A DNA stretch of 64,000 nt from an uncultured Commensalibacter sp. (GCA_945266285.1 CALYOP010000002.1:62001-126000); one strand, 5' to 3'. Counted from the stretch's first letter, positions 9,400 to 18,972 are shown. Numbers and translations are program-made. Notes: generated from the letters alone by a model not told the origin.

Positions 9400-10104
9400 A
9401 TGCCTACTGATCAAATGGAAGTTTATAAAAAAGAAGTCGGAGATGTTGGTGCATCTTTAATTCAATCCGGTATGAAAGTTGGTTTAGGAAGCGGTAGCAC
9501 AGCAGCTTGCGTTGTACGATCTTTAGGACGCCGGTGGAAAGAAGAAGGATTACGCTTTATAGGCGTTCCAACATCCAATGCAACGGCTCAACTTGCCGAA
9601 TCTTTAGGTATTACCTTAAGTACGTTGGCTGAATATCCTGAATTAGACATCGCTATTGACGGCGCTGATGAAGTAGAAAAAGGAAGCCTTAACCTTATTA
9701 AAGGGTTAGGGGGTGCTTTACTACGTGAAAAAATTGTTCGCTATGCTGCAAAACGTTTTATTGTCGTCGTCGATGAAAGCAAGATTGTCGATCAACTCGG
9801 AGATCACACACCAATTCCTGTTGAAGTAACGCCTTTTGCGTGGCAAGCAACAGCCAAACATCTTGAAAAAATCGGAGCAAAGATTTCTCCACGTAAGAAT
9901 AAAGATAATTCTGATTTTTATATTACGGATGGTAAAAACATGATTTTGGATTGTAATTTCGGTATTATTAGCGATCCAGTCAAATTAGATCAAAAAATTA
10001 ACGCAATCGTTGGGGTTATGGAAAACGGCTTATTTACCCATTGTACCGACGAAGTTTTAATTGCGGGTCACAATGGTCTTAGCCGGATGCAAAAATCATC
10101 ATGA
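9400..10104 (+). CDS. rpiA: Ribose-5-phosphate isomerase A
   Basis: Interconverts ribose 5-phosphate and ribulose 5-phosphate. The 234-residue protein shows the RpiA motifs VGLGSGSTAACVVRSLG (substrate loop), DIAIDGADEVEKGSLNLIKGLGGALLREKIV (with catalytic Asp and Glu), FIVVVDESKIVDQLG and PIPVEVTPFAW. The start is the ATG at 9400, because AAGGA lies seven bases before it; a TTG two codons earlier also opens the frame but has no such spacing. The TGA overlaps the ATG of gntK by four bases (ATGA), so translation is coupled. Confidence 0.95.
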   Translation: MPTDQMEVYKKEVGDVGASLIQSGMKVGLGSGSTAACVVRSLGRRWKEEGLRFIGVPTSNATAQLAESLGITLSTLAEYPELDIAIDGADEVEKGSLNLIKGLGGALLREKIVRYAAKRFIVVVDESKIVDQLGDHTPIPVEVTPFAWQATAKHLEKIGAKISPRKNKDNSDFYITDGKNMILDCNFGIISDPVKLDQKINAIVGVMENGLFTHCTDEVLIAGHNGLSRMQKSS

Positions 10105-10649
10105 ATGATCTTAACGCTTCCTCTTCTATCCATTCTATTCCTCCGTGTTTACTGGTTATCATGGGGGTATCTGGAACGGGGAAAACCAAGCTAGCTAAAA
10201 ATTTACACCAAAGTCTTGGTTGGCCTTATCAGGAAGGGGATGCGTTACATTCTATTGAAAATATTCAAAAAATGGCTTCGGGTATCCCGCTTACCGATCA
10301 AGATCGTTTACCATGGCTGGAAAAATGTCATACATGGTTACAAAATTGCGTGGAACATAATGATGGTAAGGGGATATTGACTTGTTCTGCGTTAAAACAT
10401 CAATATCGTGATATTTTACGAAAAAATATTCAATCACCGCTCTATTTTATTTGCCTACAAGTTCCCAAAGACATTGTAGCTTTTCGGCTCGAAAAAAGAC
10501 AAAACCATTTTATGCCGGTCAGTCTATTAAATAGTCAAATTGATACGTTAGAACTGCCAACACCCGATGAAAATGTCATTTTTATCGATACCCGACATGA
10601 TCCTGCTGAGACTTTGGAAGAAACCCTAAAGCGGCTTTCTCAACGCTAG
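10101..10649 (+). CDS. gntK: Gluconokinase
   Basis: Phosphorylates gluconate to 6-phosphogluconate, feeding the oxidative pentose phosphate pathway directly. The 182-residue P-loop kinase has VIMGVSGTGKTKLAKNL (Walker A), YQEGDALHSIENIQKMASGIPLTDQDRLPWL (the GDxxHPxxNxxKMxxGxPLxDxDRxPWL substrate signature, with Ser in place of Pro after His), ILTCSALKHQYRDILR and FICLQVPKDIVAFRLEKRQNHFMPVSLLNSQ (lid). It overlaps rpiA by four bases. In acetic acid bacteria this cytoplasmic route complements periplasmic oxidation of gluconate. Confidence 0.93.
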   Translation: MNDLNASSSIHSIPPCLLVIMGVSGTGKTKLAKNLHQSLGWPYQEGDALHSIENIQKMASGIPLTDQDRLPWLEKCHTWLQNCVEHNDGKGILTCSALKHQYRDILRKNIQSPLYFICLQVPKDIVAFRLEKRQNHFMPVSLLNSQIDTLELPTPDENVIFIDTRHDPAETLEETLKRLSQR

Positions 10650-10658
10650 AATAAATAA

Positions 10659-11864
10659 TTAAACTTCTTCTGCTTTTTCCATCTCAATAGGGAAAAATAA
10701 AGAAAAACAGCTTCCTTTCCCTACATCGCTTTCAATATAAAGCTGTCCTTTATGACGGGTCATAATATGTTTAACAATAGACAAGCCTAAACCGGTGCCA
10801 TTATGTGATTCTTCAACCCGATAAAACCGTTCTGTTAAACGTCCCAAATGATGCTTTGCAATTCCCGGGCCATTATCACTAATTGCAATGACATAACCCA
10901 TATTAGGCCAACGTGCATTCTTCCCTACTTGAAAAAGCTTGATCGTTATTCTTGCAGGTTTTTCATTACCTAATGGTACATAACGAACAGCATTTTCTAA
11001 AATATTATGTAATACCTGTAAAAGCTGATCATGATCTGCAAGGATAACAGGATTTTCAACCTCACATTGAAAATCAAGGTCGATATGTTTTGTTTGTAAT
11101 TTAATCTGCTGTTCGGATAAAACCTGACAAACCAGTTCTCTAAGTGATACCTTATCTTTCAACGCAAGAGTCTCATTTTTTTCTGCTCTTGATAGTGCAA
11201 GCAAATCATCCGTTAAACGAATCATTCGTTGAACCTGTGTCTGCATAATTTCTAAAAACTGTTTGTGAACTTTGGCATCATTCGCTGCTGGTCCCAGTAA
11301 CGTTTGGATAAACCCATCCAAAGAGGTTAACGGTGTCCGCAATTCATGACTCGCATTTGCCACGAAATCTCTGTAAATTTTCTGAAAATATTTTTCCTGA
11401 CTTTGATCAATGATCACAACTAAAATCAGATCTGGTCTCGGCTGATATTTCCGAAAACGTTCAATATAAATCGTGAAATAATAATTTTTAGGAATAACAA
11501 ACGATATATCCAAATTTTGAACAGGTTCTTTTTCTATATTCTGCATTGCTTCAAAAAAAGCAGGGTGCCGCAAAATATCAAGCAATATATCTTTATAATT
11601 CATCTGTGCTGCTTGATTAATACAATAAAAACGTTCTTGCGTAGGCAGAAAATTTGATAAATGGTTTTTACCACGTTCTTGTAAAACAAAAGCAGGAATA
11701 GGTAACATATCAAGCCATTGCTTTATATGGGTATTTTCTCTTTCTTCTGACAAAGAAGGAGTTGCTTTATCATTTGTGGTCAAATTTTTCTTCTGGAATT
11801 TTTTAAATAATCCAATAAGTATAAAAGCACAAAAAAAACCAATCAGAAAAAACGATAGTGCCAT
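10659..11864 (-). CDS. phoR: Phosphate regulon sensor histidine kinase PhoR
   Basis: PhoR is the membrane kinase that phosphorylates PhoB when phosphate is scarce. The 401-residue protein has one N-terminal membrane segment (residues about 3-20). A PAS-like region follows (about 50-160: IPAFVLQERG ... INQAAQMNYKDILLDILRHP), then the HisKA phospho-acceptor FVANASHELRTPLTSLDGF (about 167-185) and the ATPase N-box LHNILENAVRYV. The G-boxes are ISDNGPGIA and GTGLGLSIVKHI. One membrane segment with no periplasmic loop is normal for PhoR. It lies last in the pstSCAB-phoU-phoB-phoR cluster, nine bases after phoB, and converges with gntK. Confidence 0.93.
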   Translation of the reverse strand: MALSFFLIGFFCAFILIGLFKKFQKKNLTTNDKATPSLSEERENTHIKQWLDMLPIPAFVLQERGKNHLSNFLPTQERFYCINQAAQMNYKDILLDILRHPAFFEAMQNIEKEPVQNLDISFVIPKNYYFTIYIERFRKYQPRPDLILVVIIDQSQEKYFQKIYRDFVANASHELRTPLTSLDGFIQTLLGPAANDAKVHKQFLEIMQTQVQRMIRLTDDLLALSRAEKNETLALKDKVSLRELVCQVLSEQQIKLQTKHIDLDFQCEVENPVILADHDQLLQVLHNILENAVRYVPLGNEKPARITIKLFQVGKNARWPNMGYVIAISDNGPGIAKHHLGRLTERFYRVEESHNGTGLGLSIVKHIMTRHKGQLYIESDVGKGSCFSLFFPIEMEKAEEV

Positions 11865-11872
11865 GAAATTAC

Positions 11873-12589
11873 TTATTCCAAATCTAACGCATATCCTGCT
11901 GAACGAATGGTACGAATGATATTTTTATCGTTTTGTAAATTGAGTTCTTTTCTCAATCGCCGTATGTGAACATCAACCGTACGGATCTCAACATTAAGAT
12001 TTTCTCCCCATATTTCTAAAAGCAATTCTTCCCGAGAAAATACTTTACGCGGATGACGAACAAAAAATTCCAATAACCGATATTCTGTAGGCCCCAAAAT
12101 AATCGGGCGATCTCCGCGAAATACCCGATGTTCTTGCGTATTCATATGAATATCTTCATACGTTAAAATAGTTTGGCCGGTTTCAATATGTTCTTGAAAA
12201 TTTGAACGTCGCAAAATGGCTTTCAATCGCAGTAAAAATGTTTCCATATTAAACGGTTTTGAAACATAATCATCGACACCAACATCAAATCCCATAATTT
12301 CATCAATTTCTTCACTCCGAGCTGTCAGCATAATAACCGCTATATGTGCCGTTCGCGTGTGATTGCGAATATAACGACAAACATCCAACCCCGATCCCCC
12401 TGGCAGGTTCCAATCTAAGATAGCAGCATCCCAATGATTATTTTTCAATTGATCCATTGCAATGGGACAAGTATTCGCAATTTCAGCTTTATGACCAGCC
12501 TTTTCCAGATTGTATTTTAGCAAAAGCGCAATTGAGGGATCATCTTCAACAACAAGAATATTTTTAGGTTGACCGTTATTTACCATCAT
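11873..12589 (-). CDS. phoB: Phosphate regulon response regulator PhoB
   Basis: OmpR-type response regulator. The 238-residue protein has a receiver domain (residues 10-125) with acidic pocket VVEDDPS, phospho-acceptor Asp in AAILDWNLPGGSG, VIMLTARSEE and DDYVSKPF. A winged-helix DNA-binding domain (about 140-236) carries LGPTEYRLLEFFVRHP, EELLLEIWG and VDVHIRRLRKEL. Two ATGs in tandem can start it. It overlaps the 3' end of phoU by 14 bases. Its likely targets in this window are the direct-repeat boxes upstream of pstS and of the peptide genes at 17-20 kb. Confidence 0.94.
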   Translation of the reverse strand: MMVNNGQPKNILVVEDDPSIALLLKYNLEKAGHKAEIANTCPIAMDQLKNNHWDAAILDWNLPGGSGLDVCRYIRNHTRTAHIAVIMLTARSEEIDEIMGFDVGVDDYVSKPFNMETFLLRLKAILRRSNFQEHIETGQTILTYEDIHMNTQEHRVFRGDRPIILGPTEYRLLEFFVRHPRKVFSREELLLEIWGENLNVEIRTVDVHIRRLRKELNLQNDKNIIRTIRSAGYALDLE

Positions 12590-13295
12590 TCTTCTCTAAT
12601 GATTTTCTGTTTCGCTTATGCGGTCGTAAATAAGGCAACATCTCTCCGGTTACGACATAGTAAGTACTTTCAACGATATTAGTAATATGATCACCAATCC
12701 GTTCAATGTTCTTGGCCATAAATAACAAATGTGAACATGTCGTAATGCAATGTTGGTCTTCCATCATATAAGTCGTCAATTCTCTAAAAACAGAAGTATA
12801 GAGATCATCAATCAATAAGTCGGCATTCCAAACATGCACCATCATCGTTTCATCTTTTTTAGACATGGCATTGGCCGTTTCGCGCAACATTTCTTGCACT
12901 TGTCGCCCCATGCTTAGTAAACCGGATAAAGAAACTTCATGATGCGTAGCATCCACCTTGCGCAATCTTCGACAAATACCAGAAGCTAAATCACCGATCC
13001 GTTCTAAATCACTACTAATTTTTAACGCAGCAACTATTTCCCTTAAATCAATCGCAAGTGGAGAGCGTAATGCCAATATCTTGATTGAAAATGTTTCAAT
13101 TGACCGTTCGAATTCGTCAATTTCCCTATCTTGTTCAGCAATCTTTCGAGCCATGTCGAGATTACGCTCTTGCAATGCGATTAATGCTTGACTGAACTGA
13201 TTTTCAACCATACCGAACATCCGAAGCAGCATCGTTCTTAATTGTTCCAATTCATATTCATAACGACTAATGGTATGTTCTGGTAATTTTCCCAT
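12576..13295 (-). CDS. phoU: Phosphate signalling regulator PhoU
   Basis: PhoU is a cytoplasmic all-helical protein that links the Pst transporter to PhoR and holds the regulon off in high phosphate. The 239-residue protein contains the two repeated PhoU half-domains with their metal-binding acidic motifs: AEQDREIDEFERSIE (about 50-64) and the later LLIDDLYTSVFREL and LFMAKNIERIGDHITNIVE. LEQLRTMLLRMFGMVENQF near the N-terminus is typical. A GAGGAA ribosome site precedes the ATG. It lies between pstB and phoB. Confidence 0.94.
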   Translation of the reverse strand: MGKLPEHTISRYEYELEQLRTMLLRMFGMVENQFSQALIALQERNLDMARKIAEQDREIDEFERSIETFSIKILALRSPLAIDLREIVAALKISSDLERIGDLASGICRRLRKVDATHHEVSLSGLLSMGRQVQEMLRETANAMSKKDETMMVHVWNADLLIDDLYTSVFRELTTYMMEDQHCITTCSHLLFMAKNIERIGDHITNIVESTYYVVTGEMLPYLRPHKRNRKSLEKNDGK

Positions 13296-13310
13296 TTTAT
13301 TCCTCTTATT

Positions 13311-14072
13311 TTAACCAAAGCGTCCAGTAATATAATCATGTGTTTGAATATTATCAGGTTTCGTAAACATCGTTTCCACGTCATTAATTTCTATCAACTC
13401 ACCCATATAAAAAAAGGCAACCTGATCGGCGCAACGTGCAGCTTGTTGTAGATTATGGGTGACGATGACAATTGTATATTGTGTTTTTAAGGCATCCAAT
13501 AACTCTTCAATCCGCGCTGTAGAAATAGGATCCAAAGCAGAGGTGGGTTCATCTAGCAAGAGAACTTCTGGCTTAATCGCTAAGGTTCTTGCCATACATA
13601 AACGTTGTTGCTGTCCACCTGATAAAGATAAGGCAGAAATATGCAAACGGCCTTTGACTTCGTCCCATAAAGCAACTTGACGCAGAGCCTCTTCAATCCG
13701 GTCTTTCATTTCTGATGCAGAGAGTCTTTCATACAGCTTTATACCAAAAGCAATATTATCTTGAATAGACATATTAAACGGTGTCGGTTTTTGAAAAACC
13801 ATTCCTATTCGAGAACGCAAAATATTTAAATCAATGCGTTTATCCAGAATATTTTTACCATCGAACCATATTTCTCCTTCTGCTTTTTGTTCAGGATAAA
13901 GATCATACATTCGATTAATAGTACGCAATAAGGTCGATTTCCCACATCCCGACGGCCCTATCATCGCTGTCACCTGATGACGTGGCATATCAAAACCAAT
14001 ATTTTTCAAAGCATGAAAATTATTATAATAGAAATTCAGCCCTTGAATGGAAATAGCAATATCATCTGTCAT
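13311..14072 (-). CDS. pstB: Phosphate ABC transporter ATP-binding protein PstB
   Basis: ATPase of the high-affinity phosphate importer. The 253-residue protein has Walker A ([17 protein letters not shown]), the PstB-specific N(R)[21 protein letters not shown] region, a Q-loop ([14 protein letters not shown]), the ABC signature [16 protein letters not shown], Walker [13 protein letters not shown] and an H-loop IVTHNLQQA. The ATG overlaps the pstA stop by one base (TAATG), so the genes are coupled. Confidence 0.96.
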   Translation of the reverse strand: MTDDIAISIQGLNFYYNNFHALKNIGFDMPRHQVTAMIGPSGCGKSTLLRTINRMYDLYPEQKAEGEIWFDGKNILDKRIDLNILRSRIGMVFQKPTPFNMSIQDNIAFGIKLYERLSASEMKDRIEEALRQVALWDEVKGRLHISALSLSGGQQQRLCMARTLAIKPEVLLLDEPTSALDPISTARIEELLDALKTQYTIVIVTHNLQQAARCADQVAFFYMGELIEINDVETMFTKPDNIQTHDYITGRFG

Positions 14073-14965
14073 TATTTTCTCTTATTTTTAAGGCCTTTTT
14101 CCAAATAGCTTTTAGCTACAATATTCAAACATAAAACAGCCATTGTAATTAAAAGGGCCGCTGTCCATGCTAATTGAACCCATTGATCATCTGCTGAATC
14201 CGCATATTGATAAATAATTAATGGCAAACTTGTCATCGGTGCAAAAATATTCCACGACCAATCTGAATTGCCTAATGAAGTAAAAAGTAACGGTGCTGCT
14301 TCTCCGGCTATACGCGAAATAGCTAACAAAATCCCGGTCATAATTCCACCTTTTGCAATTGGCAAACAGACAAAAATGATAACTTTCCACTTGGGTGCGC
14401 CCAAAGCAAACCCAGCCTCGCTAATAGTCGTCGGAATTAAGCGAAGTGTATCTTCAGTAGTTCGAACAATAAGTGGTATCGCGAGAATTGCTAATGCACA
14501 TATCCCTGCAAAAGCAGAATAACCTAAATAAATGACAATTACGGTATAAATAAATAGCCCAACCAAGATAGACGGCGCTGACATTAACATATCTGAAATA
14601 AAGCGCACTAAAGAAACCATGCGCGTATTCCCATATTCAGCTAGGAAAATGCCTGCTAATACCCCGATAGGTATTGCCAAAAAAATCGCTAACCCTGTTT
14701 GAAACAGGCTTCCTAATATAGGATTCAACAACCCGCCTTTTATTCCCTGGGGTGCTGTCATATGACTCAAGGTAAATAAGCTTAATCCCGATAAACCATT
14801 AATCAACAAAATCGCCAGAATTGAAAATAATACCAATAATAAAAGACCGGTTATCCCTAATGCTCCAATAATAAAAAGCTGGTTTTTCAATTTTCTACGC
14901 TGGACAAGATTATTTTTCTGAACCCATGAATTGTTCAATTGAGACGAAGCAGAAGATAAATCCAT
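14072..14965 (-). CDS. pstA: Phosphate ABC transporter permease PstA
   Basis: Inner-membrane permease subunit of the Pst importer. The 297-residue protein has about six membrane segments. The inner-loop signature for contact with PstB is [22 protein letters not shown] (EAA motif), and the following [18 protein letters not shown] is characteristic of PstA. It also contains [34 protein letters not shown]. It pairs with PstC and is followed by pstB with a one-base overlap. Confidence 0.95.
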   Translation of the reverse strand: MDLSSASSQLNNSWVQKNNLVQRRKLKNQLFIIGALGITGLLLLVLFSILAILLINGLSGLSLFTLSHMTAPQGIKGGLLNPILGSLFQTGLAIFLAIPIGVLAGIFLAEYGNTRMVSLVRFISDMLMSAPSILVGLFIYTVIVIYLGYSAFAGICALAILAIPLIVRTTEDTLRLIPTTISEAGFALGAPKWKVIIFVCLPIAKGGIMTGILLAISRIAGEAAPLLFTSLGNSDWSWNIFAPMTSLPLIIYQYADSADDQWVQLAWTAALLITMAVLCLNIVAKSYLEKGLKNKRK

Positions 14966-14966
14966 T

Positions 14967-15929
14967 TTAATTCCCTCTCAACTTACGTTCACTTTGCCTT
15001 AGCAAATAACGAGAACAAAACAAGGCTAAAAAAGAAATTACCATTAAAATCACCCCTAATCCCATCAAGGATGACATTTTCAAACTTCCGGTAGCACTTT
15101 CTGGAAATTCAAGCGCAATCAAAGAAGAAATCGTATTGCTTGGCGCAAAAAGTGACCAACCAATCTTATTAGCATTACCAATGACAAAAGTAATCGCCAT
15201 TGTCTCCCCCAACGCACGTCCCCACCCTAGTATAATTCCACCTAATACGGCTTTCTTTGACCATGCCAGAGTTACATAACGCATGATCTCCCACTTTGTC
15301 GCACCAAGACTATAAGCACTTTCCTTTAATAAAACTGGTGTATTCTGAAAAGCATTCTGCATTACTGCAGCAATAAAGGGTGTAATCATGACGGCCAGGA
15401 TTAATCCACCCGTGAACAATCCTACGCCAAAAGGTGGTCCACTAAATAATGCCGATAAAATCGGAATATGACCAAAATTATGTTTCAAAAACGGTTGCAC
15501 ATATCTTGCCATTAACGGCACGATAAAAAAGAATCCCCACATTCCAAATATAATAGAGGGTACTGCTGCCAAAAGCTGTATGATAGGAGTTACAATACGG
15601 GATATTCGAATGGGAATAATTTCGCTCAAAGCGTAAGCACTCCCAAATGCCAATGGAATAGCAATAACAATACCAATCAATGAAGTAACCAACGTTCCTA
15701 AAACAGCGGAAACAGCCCCGTATTGTTGTGTTACGGGATTCCATATGGCTCTGGTCAGAAATTCTATACCAAAAGTCGCAAAAGCCTGCTGACTTCCCCA
15801 AAGTAATTTTAGGATAAGCCCTATAAAAATAAACAGGATCAAAAAGCTACTTATCCAAACCAGACCATTAAACCAGGATGAAGAACTTGCTTTACGATTT
15901 ATATCAATATTTTTTTTAACGTTTGTCAT
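14967..15929 (-). CDS. pstC: Phosphate ABC transporter permease PstC
   Basis: Second membrane permease subunit of the Pst importer, about 320 residues with six predicted membrane segments. Family marks are ALSEIIPIRISRIVTPIIQLLAAVPSIIFGMWG, the EAA loop LKESAYSLGATKWEIMRYVTL, and GWGRALGETMAITFVIGNA. The start is taken at the ATG ending at 15929; a TTG two codons earlier opens the frame but is less likely. It follows pstS by 29 bases and abuts pstA. Confidence 0.94.
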   Translation of the reverse strand: MTNVKKNIDINRKASSSSWFNGLVWISSFLILFIFIGLILKLLWGSQQAFATFGIEFLTRAIWNPVTQQYGAVSAVLGTLVTSLIGIVIAIPLAFGSAYALSEIIPIRISRIVTPIIQLLAAVPSIIFGMWGFFFIVPLMARYVQPFLKHNFGHIPILSALFSGPPFGVGLFTGGLILAVMITPFIAAVMQNAFQNTPVLLKESAYSLGATKWEIMRYVTLAWSKKAVLGGIILGWGRALGETMAITFVIGNANKIGWSLFAPSNTISSLIALEFPESATGSLKMSSLMGLGVILMVISFLALFCSRYLLRQSERKLRGN

Positions 15930-15958
15930 ACACAATTATTCATTGCTTGTTTAAAATG

Positions 15959-17005
15959 TTATTGGCCTGTTAAATTGGAATCTTTCCACAAGCTTATAAT
16001 TTTTTTCTTAACGGAATCTGGCAAAGAAACATAATGCAATTGTATCGTAATTTTATCACCATTTTGAATGCCCCAGTTAAAAAACTGAATGACATCTTTT
16101 GTTCTTTCTTCTTGAATAGGAACTAATACATAAGTTGCAGAGATTATCGGCCAAACCTGATCTCCTGAAACATCAATCAGATTGGTATTAAATCCCTTAT
16201 CATAGTCCCAATTTGCAGCATTAGCGGCATTTTGAAAGGTGATAGGTGTAGCTGCAACGAACTGTCCAATTTTATTCTTTAGTTTAACAGCATCCAGGTG
16301 ACTTTGAAGCATATAGGCATATTCAATGTAACCGATGCTGCCTTCTACATTCTTAACAATTGAAGCAACTGAGCTATTGCCTTTACCTCCCATTCCTGTT
16401 GGCCAGTCAATAGAAGTATTGGATCCGTAATTGGTTTTCCAGTCTGCAGATTGTTCCGATAAATAATTTGTAAACACAGCTGTAGTACCTGAACCATCAG
16501 CCCGATGAATAGGCGCAATGTCAATATCGGGTAAATTTTGATTCTTATTTAACGCTATAATTGCTGGATCATTCCATTTAGTGATTTTACCACTATAAAT
16601 ATCCGCCAATACTGAGCCCGTTAATTGAAGCTGATTAGATTGAATACCAGGAATATGAACGACAATAACAATCCCCCCCATGGCTGTCGGAAATTGCATC
16701 AAATTAGAATTTTTACGTTTCTGTTCGGTCATCGGTATATCCGATGCACCAAAATGAACCGTTTTTGCCAAAACCTGATTCTGACCTGCGCTAGAACCCA
16801 ATGCTTGATAATTTAGCTGTATATGCGTTTCTTTGGTAACTTCACTTGCCCATGCTTGATAAAGCGGCGCGGCAAAACTTGAACCTACGCCTGTAATCGT
16901 TTTTAAAGATTCAGCTTTCGCTATATTCACCATGATTATATATAAACTTATACAGCATATAAGCATGGTTTTACGTTGAAATCGATTTTTATAGGATAGA
17001 GGCAT
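15959..17005 (-). CDS. pstS: Phosphate ABC transporter substrate-binding protein PstS
   Basis: Periplasmic phosphate-binding protein of the Pst importer, 348 residues. A signal peptide (basic start, hydrophobic core residues about 13-28, ending NIAKA) precedes the mature protein, which begins near ESLKTITGVGSSFAAPLYQAWA. Phosphate-contacting segments are GAGSS-like GVGSSFAAPLY, YQALGSSAGQNQ, GASDIPM, HRADGSGTTAVFTNYL and the GMGGKGNSSVA loop. The start ATG follows AGGAAG. A promoter with a PhoB-box-like direct repeat lies at 17090-17107, 85 bases upstream, and near-copies of this promoter recur in the repeat array further upstream. Confidence 0.95.
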   Translation of the reverse strand: MPLSYKNRFQRKTMLICCISLYIIMVNIAKAESLKTITGVGSSFAAPLYQAWASEVTKETHIQLNYQALGSSAGQNQVLAKTVHFGASDIPMTEQKRKNSNLMQFPTAMGGIVIVVHIPGIQSNQLQLTGSVLADIYSGKITKWNDPAIIALNKNQNLPDIDIAPIHRADGSGTTAVFTNYLSEQSADWKTNYGSNTSIDWPTGMGGKGNSSVASIVKNVEGSIGYIEYAYMLQSHLDAVKLKNKIGQFVAATPITFQNAANAANWDYDKGFNTNLIDVSGDQVWPIISATYVLVPIQEERTKDVIQFFNWGIQNGDKITIQLHYVSLPDSVKKKIISLWKDSNLTGQ

Positions 17006-17089
17006 ATTTGCTTCCTAAAAGCATTACAAAATATGAACTAAGCCTCTATCTATATATTGAATAAAAATCGCAACGCGTATAATTATTTT

Positions 17090-17107
17090 ATGAAATATTT
17101 ATGACAA
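17090..17107 (-). promoter_or_regulatory. PhoB box upstream of pstS (P0)
   Basis: On the minus strand the site reads TTGTCAT-AAAT-ATTTCAT. This is two heptamers resembling CTGTCAT separated by four A/T bases, the 11-bp period of a PhoB box. It is followed by AAAATAATTATACGC, which could hold the -10. Its place 85 bases upstream of pstS and its re-use at 17528-17545 support function. The binding itself is inferred. Confidence 0.65.
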
Positions 17108-17176
17108 CATCATGCTAAGCAATTTCTTCAATTGGATAATTCTGTATTTAATCAGATTGAAAATATCTATTTAAAT

Positions 17177-17397
17177 TTATTTTTGGGAAAGTATTAAGCA
17201 TATCGCACCCACAAAGTCACCTGGATCTACATGACCTATAGAACCTAAAAAACTATAAATCTCACCGTCTTTGTCAATCGAACTATCTTCTGTATAGATA
17301 CTAGAAATATTTCTCCCCCAGCTTAAGGATGGCAATATACCAAAACTAATAAATATAGTAAGAAAACATGCTTTTTTATTGTTTTTATAGAAATTTT
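17177..17397 (-). pseudogene. Secreted small-peptide gene copy A, start lost and frameshifted
   Basis: This is a degraded copy of the small secreted-peptide family seen intact at 19920-20144. Read on the minus strand, the aligned start codon is changed, and a T is missing in the lysine-rich stretch (GCATG where copy C has GTCATG), which shifts the frame. From there to the TAA at 17177-17179 the ancestral frame is open and still recognisable: SFGILPSLSWG, IDKDGEIYSFLGSIG and HVDPGDFVGAI. The loss of start and frame makes it a pseudogene. Upstream of it (17528-17545) is an almost exact copy of the pstS PhoB box. Confidence 0.7.
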
Positions 17398-17527
17398 TGA
17401 TTTACCTTCATTATTAAATGATAAAGAAATATAATAGCAGTACAGTACTTTCTAAAAAATATTACCAAGTATAAACCTAACCACTATCCATGTATTCAAT
17501 AGAAATCATGATGCGTATCATTGTTTT

Positions 17528-17545
17528 ATGAAATATTTATGACAA
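17528..17545 (-). promoter_or_regulatory. PhoB-box copy upstream of peptide copy A (P1)
   Basis: The minus strand reads TTGTCATAAATATTTCAT, identical over all 18 bases to the box in front of pstS (17090-17107). The next 80 bases further upstream are also alike (GCATGATG before the box, then AATTATC and GATTAAAT). It stands about 130 bases upstream of the degraded peptide gene copy A. This shows that the pstS promoter region and the peptide array share a duplicated control region. Confidence 0.6.
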
Positions 17546-17607
17546 CATCATGCTAAAGAATTTCTTCAATATGATAATTCTGCATTTAATCAAATTGAGA
17601 ATATCTT

Positions 17608-17641
17608 TTAAAATTCATCCTTTAATAAGTATAATATGCTC
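17608..17641 (-). pseudogene. 3' fragment of another peptide-gene copy (E)
   Basis: Only the last codons of a further family member remain. On the minus strand the frame gives SILYLLKDEF and a stop at 17608-17610, to be compared with GALYLLKDKF at the end of the intact copy C. Beyond 17641 the similarity stops, and the membrane-protein gene ends at 17725. The array was therefore broken here. Confidence 0.55.
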
Positions 17642-17724
17642 ATGATTTTACCATTTTAATTAACTTAGATATAATAACTAAGCGATAGAAAATTTTAAAA
17701 TATACAATATTTGAAGTTCAAATA

Positions 17725-18972
17725 TTATGGAATATCGATAAACCAAACTGCAGGCCATCCTTTTGGAAAATAGTGATGATCTTTTTCCCATAAATATATT
17801 TCTCTATGCCAAGATGAACCGTTTGTTGTTGCCGAGAAAGGATGAAAATAATTAAATACACCTACTAATATTAACCATACTATAAAAAATCTAGCAATGA
17901 TCTTTCCTTTTTTTGGTAAAGTTACAGAAAATACAACCAAAATAAGACAAAAAAGCGCTTGTGAACAGAATACATAGCGTTCTGAAGAGTATGGATCAAT
18001 CATCATTAATCCACCACCAATAGCTCCATAGATAGAAATCGCTCTTAAAATAATTGCAGATATTAAAAGCCATAAAGCAGGTCGTGTTTTGGGATATTTA
18101 ATCAAACAAAAAATAATTATGCCAAATGCTATTATAGGAACAAAACAAATTAAAAATGGGATGTGATGCACCATTCTTATCTGATACAGATGTTGTATCA
18201 AATTCATAGTAGCATGCGTTTGGCCAAAGAAGGGAATTACGATATCCCGAGCAAAAGAAACAACTAGAAAATCAATAAATGAAAAATTATAGCTTCTAGC
18301 AGAATTAGAAAAAGGATCATAAAAAAAGAACAGTTGAACAAAACTTCCAATAGATAAAACCAGAATTTGTTCGTAACGCAACCTATTTCGATCAACGAAA
18401 GCACGTAGTCCAAAAACGACTAATAATGGAATAACAATCAAACCGCATAAAGGAGAAAGAAATAAAATACTTAATCGAAGCCATCTTTGATAACCTGTTT
18501 CGGTCCCCAGGAACGCAATGATTGCACAGCATAAAGCAAGCTGGAACTGAATATGGAGACTTTGCAAAGCAATTTCTGAAGAAGCAGGAACCAAAAGCAA
18601 AAGCAATGTTATCAGCAGCCGTGTTCTGAAAGAAGACAACCATTCATTTTTTGAGGTTAATAATAAAAATAGAGGAAGTATTTGGAAAAATAGACCGATG
18701 AATATCGTAACATATGGTGCGTAATAAATAGGAACGGCCCATCTAGCAATCAGCGTTGAAGCATTCGTTGCAAGATTTAAATATCCGCCGAAAACAAAGA
18801 ATAATGCTTTAAGTGGTGGTTGTACAAAAGCATTATGAAAAAAAACGCTTCCTTCTTCTGCCCAAAATCGACCATAAATTAAAATATATGGTGCTCTAAG
18901 ACACAGTAAAGTTGCGAATAATGCTATTAATAAACACGTTTGTTTGTTTTTGCTTTCTAAAATTTTTTGCAA
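17725..18972 (-). CDS. Multi-pass membrane protein, possibly GT-C type glycosyltransferase
   Basis: This 415-residue protein has about ten to eleven hydrophobic segments and no signal-cleavage site. An early periplasmic loop, LIYGRFWAEEGSVFFHNAF (residues about 32-50), carries paired acidic residues after the first membrane segment. This arrangement is seen in GT-C fold glycosyltransferases that use lipid-linked sugars. A late loop GGGLMMIDPYSSERYVF and an aromatic C-terminal tail outside the membrane also fit. No family could be named with certainty. The gene is flanked on both sides by pieces of the peptide/PhoB-box repeat, on the same strand as pstS. The assignment as a glycosyltransferase is an inference from topology only. 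Confidence 0.6.
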   Translation of the reverse strand: MQKILESKNKQTCLLIALFATLLCLRAPYILIYGRFWAEEGSVFFHNAFVQPPLKALFFVFGGYLNLATNASTLIARWAVPIYYAPYVTIFIGLFFQILPLFLLLTSKNEWLSSFRTRLLITLLLLLVPASSEIALQSLHIQFQLALCCAIIAFLGTETGYQRWLRLSILFLSPLCGLIVIPLLVVFGLRAFVDRNRLRYEQILVLSIGSFVQLFFFYDPFSNSARSYNFSFIDFLVVSFARDIVIPFFGQTHATMNLIQHLYQIRMVHHIPFLICFVPIIAFGIIIFCLIKYPKTRPALWLLISAIILRAISIYGAIGGGLMMIDPYSSERYVFCSQALFCLILVVFSVTLPKKGKIIARFFIVWLILVGVFNYFHPFSATTNGSSWHREIYLWEKDHHYFPKGWPAVWFIDIP

